The notes under the pieces: model-generated
Database searches by the model: none
What the model saw: the letters and a program-made list of their open reading frames with translations, nothing else
Told to the model about the DNA's origin: nothing
DNA from: JBLIKP01 sp047635375
GTDB taxonomy: Bacteria; Bacteroidota; Bacteroidia; Sphingobacteriales; Sphingobacteriaceae
Assembly: GCA_047635375.1 (NCBI GenBank)
Contig: JBLIKP010000049.1
Location: 1 to 18,597, forward strand
DNA length: 18,597 nt
Reading direction: 5' to 3'
In this document: positions 1 through 8,201 of the stretch, piece by piece
How the letters are laid out: each line of letters opens with the position of its first letter
Numbering within the stretch: the first letter of the stretch is position 1
Position numbers and translations under genes: made by a program

Positions 1-912
1 ATAAAGTTCCTTGCTTCCGATATGCGGAGTGATTACTTGTTGGTAACCCGAAGTACGTTGTGCTTTACGCAGAAATTGCTCTAACTGCTCACGAAGCTCG
101 GCTCCTTTAGGCAGCCAAAGTGGTAACCCTTGCCCAACTTTATCGGAGAAAGTAAACAAATCAAGTTCCTTTCCTAATCTACGGTGATCGCGTTTCTTTG
201 CTTCTTCTAAAAGCGCAAGGTGTTCCTCAAGCATTGCTGCCTTTGGGAAAGTCACTCCGTAAATACGAGTAAGCTGCTTACGACTCACATCACCTCTCCA
301 ATAAGCACCAGCGATAGTAAGTAATTTTACAGCTTTAATCCCGCCCGTGCTTGGAATATGAGGCCCTTTACAAAGGTCAGTAAAGTTTCCTTGCTCATAA
401 AAGGTAATGCTACCGTCTTCTAATCCTTCTATAAGCTCTAACTTATATTCATCGCCTTTTTTAGTAAAGTATTCGATAGCTTCAGCTTTGGAAACTTCCC
501 GGCGTAGAAATCTGTTCTTTTTCTTCGCCAGCTCCTTCATTTTTTTCTCAATTGCAGGAAGCTCCTCTGCAGTAAGTACCTTCTCCCCTAGGTCGACATC
601 GTAATAAAACCCATTGTCAATTGGAGGTCCTATACCTAATTTCACACCTGGATAAAGCTCTTCCAAGGCCTCGGCCAATACGTGAGCTGATGAATGCCAA
701 AATGCCATTTTTCCGCCTTCACTATCCCAGGTAAGTAATTCCAGGGTAGCATCTTCGTTTATAGGGCTAAAAGCATCGCAAATTTCGCCATTTACCTTCG
801 CCGCTAAAACATTGCGCATTAATCCTTCACTTATTCCACGAGCTATGTCAAGAGCATTAATGCCTTTTTCATATTCCTGTACTCGATTATCGGGAAAGGT
901 TATTTTTATCAT
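1..912 (-). CDS. thrS: Threonyl-tRNA synthetase, N-terminal 304 residues (cut by window edge)
   Basis: Charges tRNA(Thr) with threonine in the cytoplasm. The reading frame is open from an ATG at 910-912 to the window edge; about half of a normal protein of roughly 640 residues is present. It starts with a TGS domain (about residues 1-60). The editing (tRNA_SAD) domain follows and keeps its metal-site residues: H73 and H77 in WHSSAH, and C181 and H185 in CKGPH. The beginning of the class II catalytic core follows (GKELDLFTFSDKVGQGLPLW, then YQQVITPHI). The catalytic motifs proper lie mostly outside the window. The ATG comes only 7 nt after the stop of the TPR lipoprotein gene, so the two are probably cotranscribed. 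The family assignment is secure. Confidence 0.97.
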   Translation of the reverse strand, partial: MIKITFPDNRVQEYEKGINALDIARGISEGLMRNVLAAKVNGEICDAFSPINEDATLELLTWDSEGGKMAFWHSSAHVLAEALEELYPGVKLGIGPPIDNGFYYDVDLGEKVLTAEELPAIEKKMKELAKKKNRFLRREVSKAEAIEYFTKKGDEYKLELIEGLEDGSITFYEQGNFTDLCKGPHIPSTGGIKAVKLLTIAGAYWRGDVSRKQLTRIYGVTFPKAAMLEEHLALLEEAKKRDHRRLGKELDLFTFSDKVGQGLPLWLPKGAELREQLEQFLRKAQRTSGYQQVITPHIGSKELY

Positions 913-919
913 CTGATTA

Positions 920-1957
920 TTAATTTTTTAGTCCTAAACGTTCCAAACCTTTCCTCGCCATGGTATAATTTGGATTTAACTCGATTGCCTTTCGGTAATC
1001 GGCGGCAGCTTCTGAATCTCTTGCAAAGGATTCATAGCACAATCCTCTCATGTAAAAAGCTTGAGCGTAACGTGGACTTTTCTTTAAAGTCTTATTAAAA
1101 TTTTCTAATGCTGGGCCCATTACATTCAAATTATACTGGATAACTCCTAAATTATAATTTGCCTGATAATAGTTCGTGTCGATTTCTAAAATTCGTGTGT
1201 AATCCTGGATCGACTTATCGAAATCTTGGGTTAAATAAAAGTACTGCCCCCTTGTATGTAATGCCTCTGTTGAATTTGGTTTTATCCTTAATGCAGAGTT
1301 TGCAAAGTCTAATGCTTGCGCCGATGGTAATGCCATTTCAATTAGCACTAACTGAATATACGCATCATAATAATCAGGGTTTTGCTCCACGGCAGTTTGA
1401 AAGCTTGATTTAGCCTTCGAAGAATCCCCTTTTTCTTTGAAGTTCATACCTCTATAGAAGAAAGCCTCGGCACTGTAATTATCAATCTTTAAAGCTTCTT
1501 TCAAATAATTTAAAGACTGGTCATATTTCTTGATATAAAAGAAGAATTCACCCATTTTGACTAAAAGAGGAACATCTTTGGGGTTTTTAAGATAAGCTTG
1601 CTCTAAAAAATAACGAGCCTTTAACCCATCCCCTTTTTTCACATGGTAATCGGCAAGGGTTATATAATGGGAGGCCTTATTACTATCAAGGGAAAAAAGC
1701 ACACCTATGTCGGCATAAGCCATATCATACTGCCCCTTCCCCAAAAAGTATTGTGCTCTATTATTTACGTTTTCGGCTACTCCAGGATTATTATTGATAA
1801 TCCGTGTAAGCTCAACATATTCGGGATCTGCTGCCTGAATGGTACCAGAATCTGGAACAAGCATCTCCGGATTTTCATCATTACCCACCTTGGGATCGTT
1901 TGCACAACCAGTAAATATCAAAAATGAAAGTGAAATAAGGGTCAACCTAAATATCAT
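920..1957 (-). CDS. TPR-repeat lipoprotein
   Basis: The protein has 345 residues. It starts with a lipoprotein signal peptide (hydrophobic stretch LTLISLSFLIF, lipobox-like FTGC with the acylated Cys near residue 18), then a short acidic linker. From about residue 45 to the end it is a row of tetratricopeptide repeats with typical patterns such as AEAFFYRGMNFKEKGDSSKA and AQAFYMRGLCYESFARDSEA. It is probably a membrane-anchored periplasmic scaffold; no specific partner can be read from the sequence. The frame could be extended 3 codons to a TTG at 1966, but the ATG at 1957 gives a clean signal peptide and is preferred. The thrS start lies 7 nt downstream. A -7-type promoter element sits just before the start. 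Confidence 0.85.
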   Translation of the reverse strand: MIFRLTLISLSFLIFTGCANDPKVGNDENPEMLVPDSGTIQAADPEYVELTRIINNNPGVAENVNNRAQYFLGKGQYDMAYADIGVLFSLDSNKASHYITLADYHVKKGDGLKARYFLEQAYLKNPKDVPLLVKMGEFFFYIKKYDQSLNYLKEALKIDNYSAEAFFYRGMNFKEKGDSSKAKSSFQTAVEQNPDYYDAYIQLVLIEMALPSAQALDFANSALRIKPNSTEALHTRGQYFYLTQDFDKSIQDYTRILEIDTNYYQANYNLGVIQYNLNVMGPALENFNKTLKKSPRYAQAFYMRGLCYESFARDSEAAADYRKAIELNPNYTMARKGLERLGLKN

Positions 1958-1963
1958 AGCTCG

Positions 1964-1971
1964 CAAAATTA
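1964..1971 (-). promoter_or_regulatory. Candidate -7 promoter element (TAATTTTG) before the TPR lipoprotein gene
   Basis: Read on the minus strand this matches the Bacteroidota TAnnTTTG consensus exactly. No TTG -33 box is seen at the usual spacing. It ends only 6 nt before the ATG, so if it is used the transcript would be leaderless or nearly so. Confidence 0.25.
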
Positions 1972-2022
1972 GGATTTATCCCTAAAGGAAGAAAGGCATT
2001 TATGAGGTAATTCATTTATTAT

Positions 2023-2745
2023 TTAAGACCAGCCTTGAACAAGAATATCGGCAATTGAAATAGTAGTAATCGGCAAGTTATGCTTATCTATATAGGCCTG
2101 AATATGCATTAAACAGCTTGAATCTGTAGAAACTATATACTCGGCACCTACAGATAAGGCGTTATCAACCTTTTGCTGAGCCATGCTCACAGAGATGGGT
2201 TCAAACTTAACAGCAAATGTTCCGCCAAATCCACAACAGGTTTCTGAATAGGGCATTTCAACCAATTCCAATCCTTTGATTTTCTCCAAAAGCTTACGAG
2301 GAGATGATTTTATCCCACATTCCCTTAAAGCACCACAGGCATCGTGATAGGCAACCTTATGATTAAAAGTGGCACCAAAATCTGTGACTCCCAGTTGGTC
2401 AACTAAAAATTCTGAAAGTTCAAATGTACGTGCAACTAGGTTATTGGCAAGATTATGATTTACTGAGTTTTTAAACAAGTCAGGATAATTCGTGCAAATC
2501 ATCCCAGCGCAGCTGCCTGAAGGCGTAACAACAATTCTATCACCCTTAAAATCATTCAAAAATTTTCCGGCAATTGCCTTAGATTCATCTCTAAAACCAG
2601 CGTTTAAAGCCGGCTGCCCGCAGCAAGTTTGAGCCGGATTGTAATCAACTTTACAACCTGCCTTTTCTAACACCTTTACAGTATTTATTCCAGTTTCCGG
2701 GAAAACCTGATCAATAAAACAAGGAATAAATAATGAAATTTCCAT
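2023..2745 (-). CDS. LutA/YkgE-type (Fe-S)-binding oxidoreductase subunit
   Basis: The protein has 240 residues, the usual length for the LutA/YkgE family. It has two cysteine-rich CCG domains: CCGQPALNAGF at 41-51 and CCGFGGTFAVKF at 170-181, with further cysteines at 9, 79, 137 and 143. In LutABC systems this subunit acts with LutB and LutC to oxidise L-lactate to pyruvate in the cytoplasm. Here neither lutB nor lutC is adjacent, so the lactate role is only an inference from family membership; it could instead be a subunit of another iron-sulfur (heterodisulfide-reductase-like) complex. The start is the ATG at 2743-2745, 9 nt after the stop of the MFS transporter gene, which indicates one operon with the transporter first. 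Confidence 0.88.
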   Translation of the reverse strand: MEISLFIPCFIDQVFPETGINTVKVLEKAGCKVDYNPAQTCCGQPALNAGFRDESKAIAGKFLNDFKGDRIVVTPSGSCAGMICTNYPDLFKNSVNHNLANNLVARTFELSEFLVDQLGVTDFGATFNHKVAYHDACGALRECGIKSSPRKLLEKIKGLELVEMPYSETCCGFGGTFAVKFEPISVSMAQQKVDNALSVGAEYIVSTDSSCLMHIQAYIDKHNLPITTISIADILVQGWS

Positions 2746-2754
2746 TTTTGGGTT

Positions 2755-4038
2755 TTAGTTTGTGGTGAACTTCACCTTTAAGCGCAACAAAAGTAACAAG
2801 CCTAAAGCAAAAAAGAAGATAAAAACTAAAATGCTTAATCGCATACTTCCAGTAATTTGATCTATTAGCCCAAAAAGTAAGGTACCTAGTACAATTCCAC
2901 CCTTTTCTAGCACATCAAATAAACTAAAAAAACTCGCTGTATCCTTGGTATCTCCTATTATTTTTGAAAAGGTAGACCTGCTTAAGGATTGAATCCCTCC
3001 CATTACCAATCCCACTGCCGCGGCTAATGCAAAGAATTGATTTGCAGTTGTGGTAAAATACGCAGCAATGCATATAAAAATCCAAACGGAAATCAAACAT
3101 AAAAGTGCCCATTTATTGCCCTTTCTCATTGAAACCTTAGAGAAAAACCATGCTCCTAAAATTGCAATTAATTGAATAATAAGAATTGTTATTATTAATT
3201 GGGAGCTTTCTAAATTCAACTCCTTAGAACCAAATATTGCCGCAACATACATTACTGTTTGTACACTTAGGCTATAAAAAAAAAAAGAACTCAGGAATGT
3301 TTTGATTGATTCGCTTTTAAGGGCTTTTTTGATTGCCGATTTAAGCTCTTTAAATCCTTTCAATAAAATATCGGAGTGGTAAAGTGAGTTTCTCTTCTCT
3401 TCTTTTAAATTGAAAAATGTGATTTGAGCAAATCCCATCCACCAAAACCCTACCAATAAAAAAGAAATTTTGGGAGGCATTGAGGGATCTGTTATTCCGA
3501 AAACTTCTGGTTTCATCACCATTACTAAGCAAAAAACCAATAAAATAACACTTCCAAAATAACCTAAAGAAAAACCCTTTGCACTCACACTATCCTGCTT
3601 GTCGGGTGTAGCTATTTCTGGTAGAAATGCATTATAAAACACTAAACTTCCAGAAAAACCAATTCCAGCCAACATGAAAAAGGACAATCCGTAAATAACA
3701 TTTTCACCATTAAACCAAAAAAGAGCAATACATGAAAGCGAGCCGAGGTAGCAGAAAAATTTCATGAATTGCTTTTTCATCCCCCCGTAATCTGCCATTC
3801 CCGAAAGAATGGGAGACAATACCATTATAATTAAAAAACTAAAAGACAAGCTAAAAGAGTAAAGTGCCGTATTATTAAATTGCTTTCCAAATAGCATTAC
3901 CAGTCCATTTGAGTCACCTACCACTGAGTTGTAATAAATCGGGAATATTGTTGATGTAATTACCAATGAATAAACTGAGTTGGCCCAGTCATACATTGCC
4001 CAGCAATTAAGTGTTTTGGACTGATTTTTTGGATTCAT
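2755..4038 (-). CDS. MFS transporter, UMF1 / Atg22-like family
   Basis: The protein has 427 residues and about 11-12 hydrophobic segments. The N-terminal signature NCWAMYDWANSVYSLVI is typical of the UMF1 family of the major facilitator superfamily, which is related to the yeast vacuolar effluxer Atg22. The conserved GGIQSLSRSTFSKIIGDTKD segment near the last third also fits. The substrate is unknown; family members are often annotated as amino acid or solute exporters. The frame continues 25 codons upstream to a TTG at 4113, but that extension is basic and poorly conserved in appearance, so the ATG at 4036-4038 is preferred. The gene is followed by the LutA-type gene after 9 nt and faces away from the GCS2-CBS gene. 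Confidence 0.85.
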   Translation of the reverse strand: MNPKNQSKTLNCWAMYDWANSVYSLVITSTIFPIYYNSVVGDSNGLVMLFGKQFNNTALYSFSLSFSFLIIMVLSPILSGMADYGGMKKQFMKFFCYLGSLSCIALFWFNGENVIYGLSFFMLAGIGFSGSLVFYNAFLPEIATPDKQDSVSAKGFSLGYFGSVILLVFCLVMVMKPEVFGITDPSMPPKISFLLVGFWWMGFAQITFFNLKEEKRNSLYHSDILLKGFKELKSAIKKALKSESIKTFLSSFFFYSLSVQTVMYVAAIFGSKELNLESSQLIITILIIQLIAILGAWFFSKVSMRKGNKWALLCLISVWIFICIAAYFTTTANQFFALAAAVGLVMGGIQSLSRSTFSKIIGDTKDTASFFSLFDVLEKGGIVLGTLLFGLIDQITGSMRLSILVFIFFFALGLLLLLRLKVKFTTN

Positions 4039-4110
4039 GAGCGGGAAGGTAAATATTTTGGTAAAAATGGGCGCTTTTTTCCGTCCTATTAAAATAAAAT
4101 ATTTAGATTT

Positions 4111-4139
4111 CAAGAATAAAGAGTTTTACCGCATAACAA
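4111..4139 (-). promoter_or_regulatory. Candidate promoter of the MFS-lutA-like operon
   Basis: On the minus strand a TTG (4137-4139) lies 18 nt before TATTCTTG (4111-4118), which is one mismatch from TAnnTTTG. It sits in the 130-nt divergent gap and would leave a leader of roughly 65-70 nt before the ATG at 4038. Confidence 0.25.
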
Positions 4140-4168
4140 TTATTAATAGTCATTAAAAAATTATTTAA

Positions 4169-6091
4169 TTGGGAGATTTAAATGTAAAAATCGCTTCCTC
4201 AGGGAAGGAGCAGCAAGAATTCACTAAATTACTTTTAAAGGATGTTCAGGCCTTGAGTAAATTGTTAGAACAAGGAAGATTTGATATCGAGGTCACTCGA
4301 ATTGGAGCAGAACAAGAACTTTGTTTAATAGATAAGAATTACCGGCCAAGTCCCAACAATCTCGAAATTTTAGAAAAATCCCCTGATACAGATTTAACTA
4401 GTGAATTAGCTAGATTTAATATGGAGGCGAACTTTGACCCCTTAGTCTTTGAAAAGGATTGCTTCTCAAAACTTGAGGAAAATATTCAAGTTAAATTAAA
4501 CCACATTCGTGAAATAGCTAATGAATTGGAAACAGATATCATCCTAACTGGAATTCTGCCTACAATTAGAAAGTTTGACATGAAAATGGATAACCTCACC
4601 CCCTTGGACCGCTACCATGCTCTTATGGAGTCCTTGAAAATTTTAAAAGGTGAAGATTATGAGCTGAAAATTTCAGGAATTGATGAGCTTTTAATAAAAC
4701 ACGATAGTGCTTTACTTGAATCATGCAATACCGGATTCCAAGTTCACATGCAGATAAAGCCTGATGAATTTGCCAAAAAATATAATGTAGCTCAGGCCAT
4801 TTGTGGGCCGACGTTAGCAGTTGCCGTTAACTCTCCTCTCCTTTTCGGGAAACGACTTTGGAGTGAAACCAGAATAGCTCTTTTCCAACAAAGCATTGAT
4901 ACTAGAAGAACAAGTGAACACTTAAGAGAATCAAGCCCTAGAGTTACTTTCGGAGAAAAATGGCTAGATAAGTCCATCCTTGAAATTTACAAGGAAGATA
5001 TTGTCAGGTTTAGGGTTATCCTGGGAACCGAAGTGGATGAAGACTCAATTGAAATGGTAAATAAAGGAAAAACGCCTAGCCTTAGAGCATTAACCGTTCA
5101 CAATTCTACAGTGTACCGCTGGAATAGACCATGTTATGGAATTAAGGATGGTATTGCTCATTTAAGAATTGAAAACCGCGTGCTTCCGGCTGGACCTACA
5201 GTTTTAGACGAGGTTGCAAATGCAGCGTTTTGGTTAGGTCTAATGAATGGTTTTGAGGATAAATACCCAGACATTGCCCAGGTAATGCGATTTGAGGACG
5301 CAAAAAATAATTTTTATTTGGCCTCAAGACACGGATTAGAAACTCAATTTAAATGGGTCAATGGCAAAAGTTACTCTGCTCAAGAGTTAATAAAAAATGA
5401 ATTATTATCCATTGCTAGGAATGGATTGAAAAAAGCTAAAATTAATAAGGCTGATATTGAAAAATATCTAGGAGTAATTGAGGCAAGAAATGACACAGGT
5501 AAAACTGGATCTAAGTGGACCCTGGATTCTTTTGCCAGTTTAAAGGAAATAATGAATCGTGACGAGGTTATTTCGGCCATAACTGCAGCAACAGTAAATC
5601 ATCAAAGAAAAAATATGCCAATCCATGAATGGCCATTAGCCACTGGTGATGATATCACCTTCCTGGAGCCTTCTGCAATTTTAGTTGAAGAATACATGAC
5701 AACAGATTTATTTACAGTCCGTAAAGATGACGTAATTGAATTAGCAGCTGATATGATGGACTGGAAAAAAATCAGGTACGTGCCAGTTGAAGATAAATCT
5801 GGAAAACTGGTAGGTTTAATTACAAGTCGAAATATTTTAAGGTTTTATCGAGAAAATGTCGGCAGTAAAAAGGATATAGGCAAAGCACTAGTGGAGGATA
5901 TTATGATTACCAATCCAAGCATCGTTTCGCCTTACTCTAAAATCACAGAGGCAATATCTATCCTTGAAAAAAAACAAATTGGGTGCCTTCCTGTTGTGAA
6001 AAATGAAAAATTAGTAGGAATATTAACCGAACAAAACTCATTACACCTTAGCTCAAGACTATTTAAAAGATTGATAAAAAACAATTATTAA
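4169..6091 (+). CDS. GCS2-type carboxylate-amine ligase fused to a C-terminal CBS-domain pair
   Basis: The protein has 640 residues. Residues 1 to about 470 belong to the glutamate-cysteine ligase family 2 (YbdK-like) fold, with the characteristic GAEQELCLID at 46-55 and HDSALLESCNTGFQVH in the middle. Such enzymes use ATP to join an amine to a carboxylate, often the gamma-carboxyl of glutamate. Residues about 509-563 and 576-630 are two CBS domains (EEYMTTDLFTV with LVGLITSRN; VEDIMITNPS with LVGILTEQN), which in other proteins bind adenine nucleotides and could sense energy state. The substrate is unknown. A TAA lies directly upstream in frame at 4166-4168 and there is no early ATG, so the TTG at 4169 (reading MGDLNVKIAS) is the start. 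The next gene is a zinc hydrolase that may cleave a related product. Confidence 0.85.
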   Translation: MGDLNVKIASSGKEQQEFTKLLLKDVQALSKLLEQGRFDIEVTRIGAEQELCLIDKNYRPSPNNLEILEKSPDTDLTSELARFNMEANFDPLVFEKDCFSKLEENIQVKLNHIREIANELETDIILTGILPTIRKFDMKMDNLTPLDRYHALMESLKILKGEDYELKISGIDELLIKHDSALLESCNTGFQVHMQIKPDEFAKKYNVAQAICGPTLAVAVNSPLLFGKRLWSETRIALFQQSIDTRRTSEHLRESSPRVTFGEKWLDKSILEIYKEDIVRFRVILGTEVDEDSIEMVNKGKTPSLRALTVHNSTVYRWNRPCYGIKDGIAHLRIENRVLPAGPTVLDEVANAAFWLGLMNGFEDKYPDIAQVMRFEDAKNNFYLASRHGLETQFKWVNGKSYSAQELIKNELLSIARNGLKKAKINKADIEKYLGVIEARNDTGKTGSKWTLDSFASLKEIMNRDEVISAITAATVNHQRKNMPIHEWPLATGDDITFLEPSAILVEEYMTTDLFTVRKDDVIELAADMMDWKKIRYVPVEDKSGKLVGLITSRNILRFYRENVGSKKDIGKALVEDIMITNPSIVSPYSKITEAISILEKKQIGCLPVVKNEKLVGILTEQNSLHLSSRLFKRLIKNNY

Positions 6092-6098
6092 ATATAAA

Positions 6099-6132
6099 TT
6101 GAATGAGTTGAAGTAGAATATTTATAACTTTG
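6099..6132 (+). promoter_or_regulatory. Candidate promoter for the aspartoacylase-like gene
   Basis: TTG (6099-6101) and a perfect TAnnTTTG element TAACTTTG (6125-6132) are 23 nt apart, at the upper end of the spacing reported for Flavobacterium-type promoters. Transcription would start near 6138-6141, about 20 nt before the ATG at 6160. The TTG that opens the longer reading frame (6130-6132) is part of this element. Confidence 0.45.
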
Positions 6133-6159
6133 ACTCGAATAATATACTTACCAAATAGA

Positions 6160-7089
6160 ATGTCAATAACACTTGAATTAACGAGAGAATTATTACGATT
6201 TTCCGGGGATGAACCAGGCCCTTTAGTAATAATTTCCGGGGGAATTCATGGGAATGAAATTGCTGGTTTAAAGGCCTTAGAAAGAATAAAAAAAGACTTG
6301 AAAAACTGTCAAGGTAAATTCAAGGGAACTTTTATTGGAATTAGGGGTAATCTTGAGTCAATTAAAAAAGGGATCAGGTATCAAGACACCGACCTTAATC
6401 GAATATGGACTCAGAAATACATAGACACCCTATCTGATAAAGCAAATTTAAATGCTGAAGACAATGAACTCCTAGGGATTTTAGAATTTGTAAATAACGA
6501 GATTGAAGATTTCCCACATAAAGATGAGGAAATTATTTTCCTTGACTTACACACCACCAGTGCAAATAACGGTGTTTTCAGTATTGTACCTTCCGACATA
6601 AAAGACCACCCAATACCATCAGCTCTAGATGCTCCGGTTATTCTTGGGTTAGCCGATAAATTGCAAGGAACAGCAATTAAATATTTTGCAGAAAAAGGCG
6701 TGATAAGCTTTGCTTTTGAAGCTGGTTACCATGAGTCTCCTGATGCAATCGATAATCTGGAAGCTGCTACATGGCACACACTCCACCATAGTGGATTTTT
6801 AAAAGCAAAAGATCACCCAAATTTCAAAACAGCAAATGAAAGACTGAAGGAGGTTTCAAAACACCTTCCAAAATTTGTTGATTTAATTTACCATCATATA
6901 ATAAAAAAAGATGATGGGTTTGAAATGGTTCCTGGGATTAATAATTTTCAAGAAATAAAGAAGAACCAAGTTCTTGCTTATGATAAAAATGGACCAATAA
7001 AAGCTCCTAAGGATTGTTTGATTTTAATGCCCTTATACCAAGATCAGGGTTGCGATGGATTTTTCTTAGTTTCGGAAATACAGAAATAA
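6160..7089 (+). CDS. Succinylglutamate desuccinylase / aspartoacylase family zinc hydrolase
   Basis: The protein has 309 residues from the ATG at 6160. It has the family's zinc site and catalytic motifs in order: GGIHGNEIAG (H30, E33), DLNRIW (78-83), DLHTTS (H131) and FEAGYHESPDA, where E187 is the likely catalytic glutamate. Relatives cleave amide bonds of N-acylated amino acids such as N-acetylaspartate and N-succinylglutamate. The true substrate cannot be read here. The frame extends 10 codons upstream to a TTG at 6130, but that codon lies in a promoter-like element, so the ATG is preferred. The gene follows the GCS2-CBS ligase by 68 nt on the same strand; a ligase next to an amide hydrolase suggests a shared metabolite, as an inference. 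Confidence 0.85.
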   Translation: MSITLELTRELLRFSGDEPGPLVIISGGIHGNEIAGLKALERIKKDLKNCQGKFKGTFIGIRGNLESIKKGIRYQDTDLNRIWTQKYIDTLSDKANLNAEDNELLGILEFVNNEIEDFPHKDEEIIFLDLHTTSANNGVFSIVPSDIKDHPIPSALDAPVILGLADKLQGTAIKYFAEKGVISFAFEAGYHESPDAIDNLEAATWHTLHHSGFLKAKDHPNFKTANERLKEVSKHLPKFVDLIYHHIIKKDDGFEMVPGINNFQEIKKNQVLAYDKNGPIKAPKDCLILMPLYQDQGCDGFFLVSEIQK

Positions 7090-7127
7090 AAAAAAGCGGC
7101 TTGTTTATTACAATCCGCTTTTTTTTT
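7088..7127. terminator. Bidirectional intrinsic terminator between convergent genes
   Basis: The arms AAAAAAAGCGG and CCGCTTTTTTT pair around a loop that can form a further TTG/CAA stem. There is an A-run on one side and a T-run on the other, so it works in both directions. It separates the convergent aspartoacylase-like gene (ends 7089) and SRPBCC gene (ends 7141). Confidence 0.85.
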
Positions 7128-7140
7128 GAATTCATTTTTA

Positions 7141-8130
7141 TTACTTAACCGGGTAATAAACCTTGGTCAACCACTTTGCAGAATCTGGCTCCAACATCGG
7201 ATCAGTTTCATATACCTCCCAAGAGCTTCCGTTTATCTCCATTCCGTTATTTTTTAGGAAGGACTGAACTGCTTCATGGGCCAGTCCAAGCTCCATATAG
7301 GGTCCATAATACGAAGTCATGGCTACTTTACCACCAAGTAATTCTTTGGCTTCAATTGCCCCCTTAGATTTTCCTAGTGATTTCGTACAAATCCCAGCTT
7401 CTATCTTTACAGTTTCACCCCATTCATGATAAATCGCGAATGGCATTCCGTTAATTTCCAATTTTTGCTTGGCAATTGAACCTGTAACGGCACTGTACAG
7501 TTCACTCAGCTTTGCTGCGATATCGGCATATGGAGCAGTTCCTGTCGAGGTTACAGCAAACATGCTTGGCACTTCAGTTAATTTAACTTCCTGGTTAGGC
7601 ATTGATTCAGCAAATTTCTTCAAATTCGCTAAGCCTTTTTCGTAATCAGCTTCGATGAAATTATCCATCATCAAGCCAAAATAACGACCTATGACTGGGG
7701 GAGTTCCTGTTTCGGATTCAAATCCCCAAGTAACTTTTACTCCACCATCGGCAGACTCAATGTTATGAAATGCTTTTGCGGATCCTATTTCGCCAAAATC
7801 AAGATCAGTAGCTACAAATTCATTCATTCTTGTTTCAGTGATGGTCATTGTTCCAGTACCTACATCTTCATTACCTGACCATGAAGTGCTGGCTCCTACT
7901 CCTTGTCGTACATCTGAATACGTTGAGGTCATGTTTGGATCTAATTGATTCCACGGCAACCAATTATCGTTTTGCTCAAGGTTGTTTACTATTCCAAATA
8001 CTGTAGATGCTGGAGCATCGATTACAATACTACGTTCAACATGCGTGGTTTTTGGCAGGAAGAATGACACTATTACTAACAATAAAATGATGAATAAAAT
8101 GCCAGCTACAAGGTATTTTAATACTTTCAT
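7141..8130 (-). CDS. Membrane-anchored SRPBCC protein with C-terminal GyrI-like domain
   Basis: The protein has 329 residues. One membrane segment (about residues 5-25) is followed by an SRPBCC / polyketide-cyclase-like ligand-binding domain (about 31-175, containing VERSIVIDAPASTVFGIVNN and WLPWNQLDP). Residues about 178-329 form a GyrI-like / effector-binding domain (EVKLTEVPSMFAV, then GPYMELGLAHEAVQSFL and WEVYETDP). Both domains bind small hydrophobic ligands in other proteins, so this may be a tethered sensor or binder; there is no DNA-binding domain. The start is the ATG at 8128-8130. It lies downstream of trmH by 71 nt with an 11-bp inverted repeat between them, so cotranscription is uncertain. 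Confidence 0.8.
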   Translation of the reverse strand: MKVLKYLVAGILFIILLLVIVSFFLPKTTHVERSIVIDAPASTVFGIVNNLEQNDNWLPWNQLDPNMTSTYSDVRQGVGASTSWSGNEDVGTGTMTITETRMNEFVATDLDFGEIGSAKAFHNIESADGGVKVTWGFESETGTPPVIGRYFGLMMDNFIEADYEKGLANLKKFAESMPNQEVKLTEVPSMFAVTSTGTAPYADIAAKLSELYSAVTGSIAKQKLEINGMPFAIYHEWGETVKIEAGICTKSLGKSKGAIEAKELLGGKVAMTSYYGPYMELGLAHEAVQSFLKNNGMEINGSSWEVYETDPMLEPDSAKWLTKVYYPVK

Positions 8131-8157
8131 GATTAAGTATATCTAGTTTTTCTAATC

Positions 8158-8183
8158 CAAATAGAAAATTTATTTTCTATTTG
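8158..8183. promoter_or_regulatory. Perfect 11-bp inverted repeat between trmH and the SRPBCC gene
   Basis: The arms CAAATAGAAAA (8158-8168) and TTTTCTATTTG (8173-8183) are perfectly complementary around TTTA. It lies 18 nt past the trmH stop and 27 nt before the SRPBCC start. It could be a weak AT-rich terminator or attenuator of trmH, or an operator for the downstream gene. Confidence 0.4.
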
Positions 8184-8201
8184 ATTTTATATGAAATAAA
8201 T

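Noticed and set aside
4039..4113. 25-codon N-terminal extension of the MFS transporter from a TTG
   Set aside because: The ATG at 4038 begins directly before the conserved NCWAMYDWANS region, and the extension would overlap a candidate promoter.
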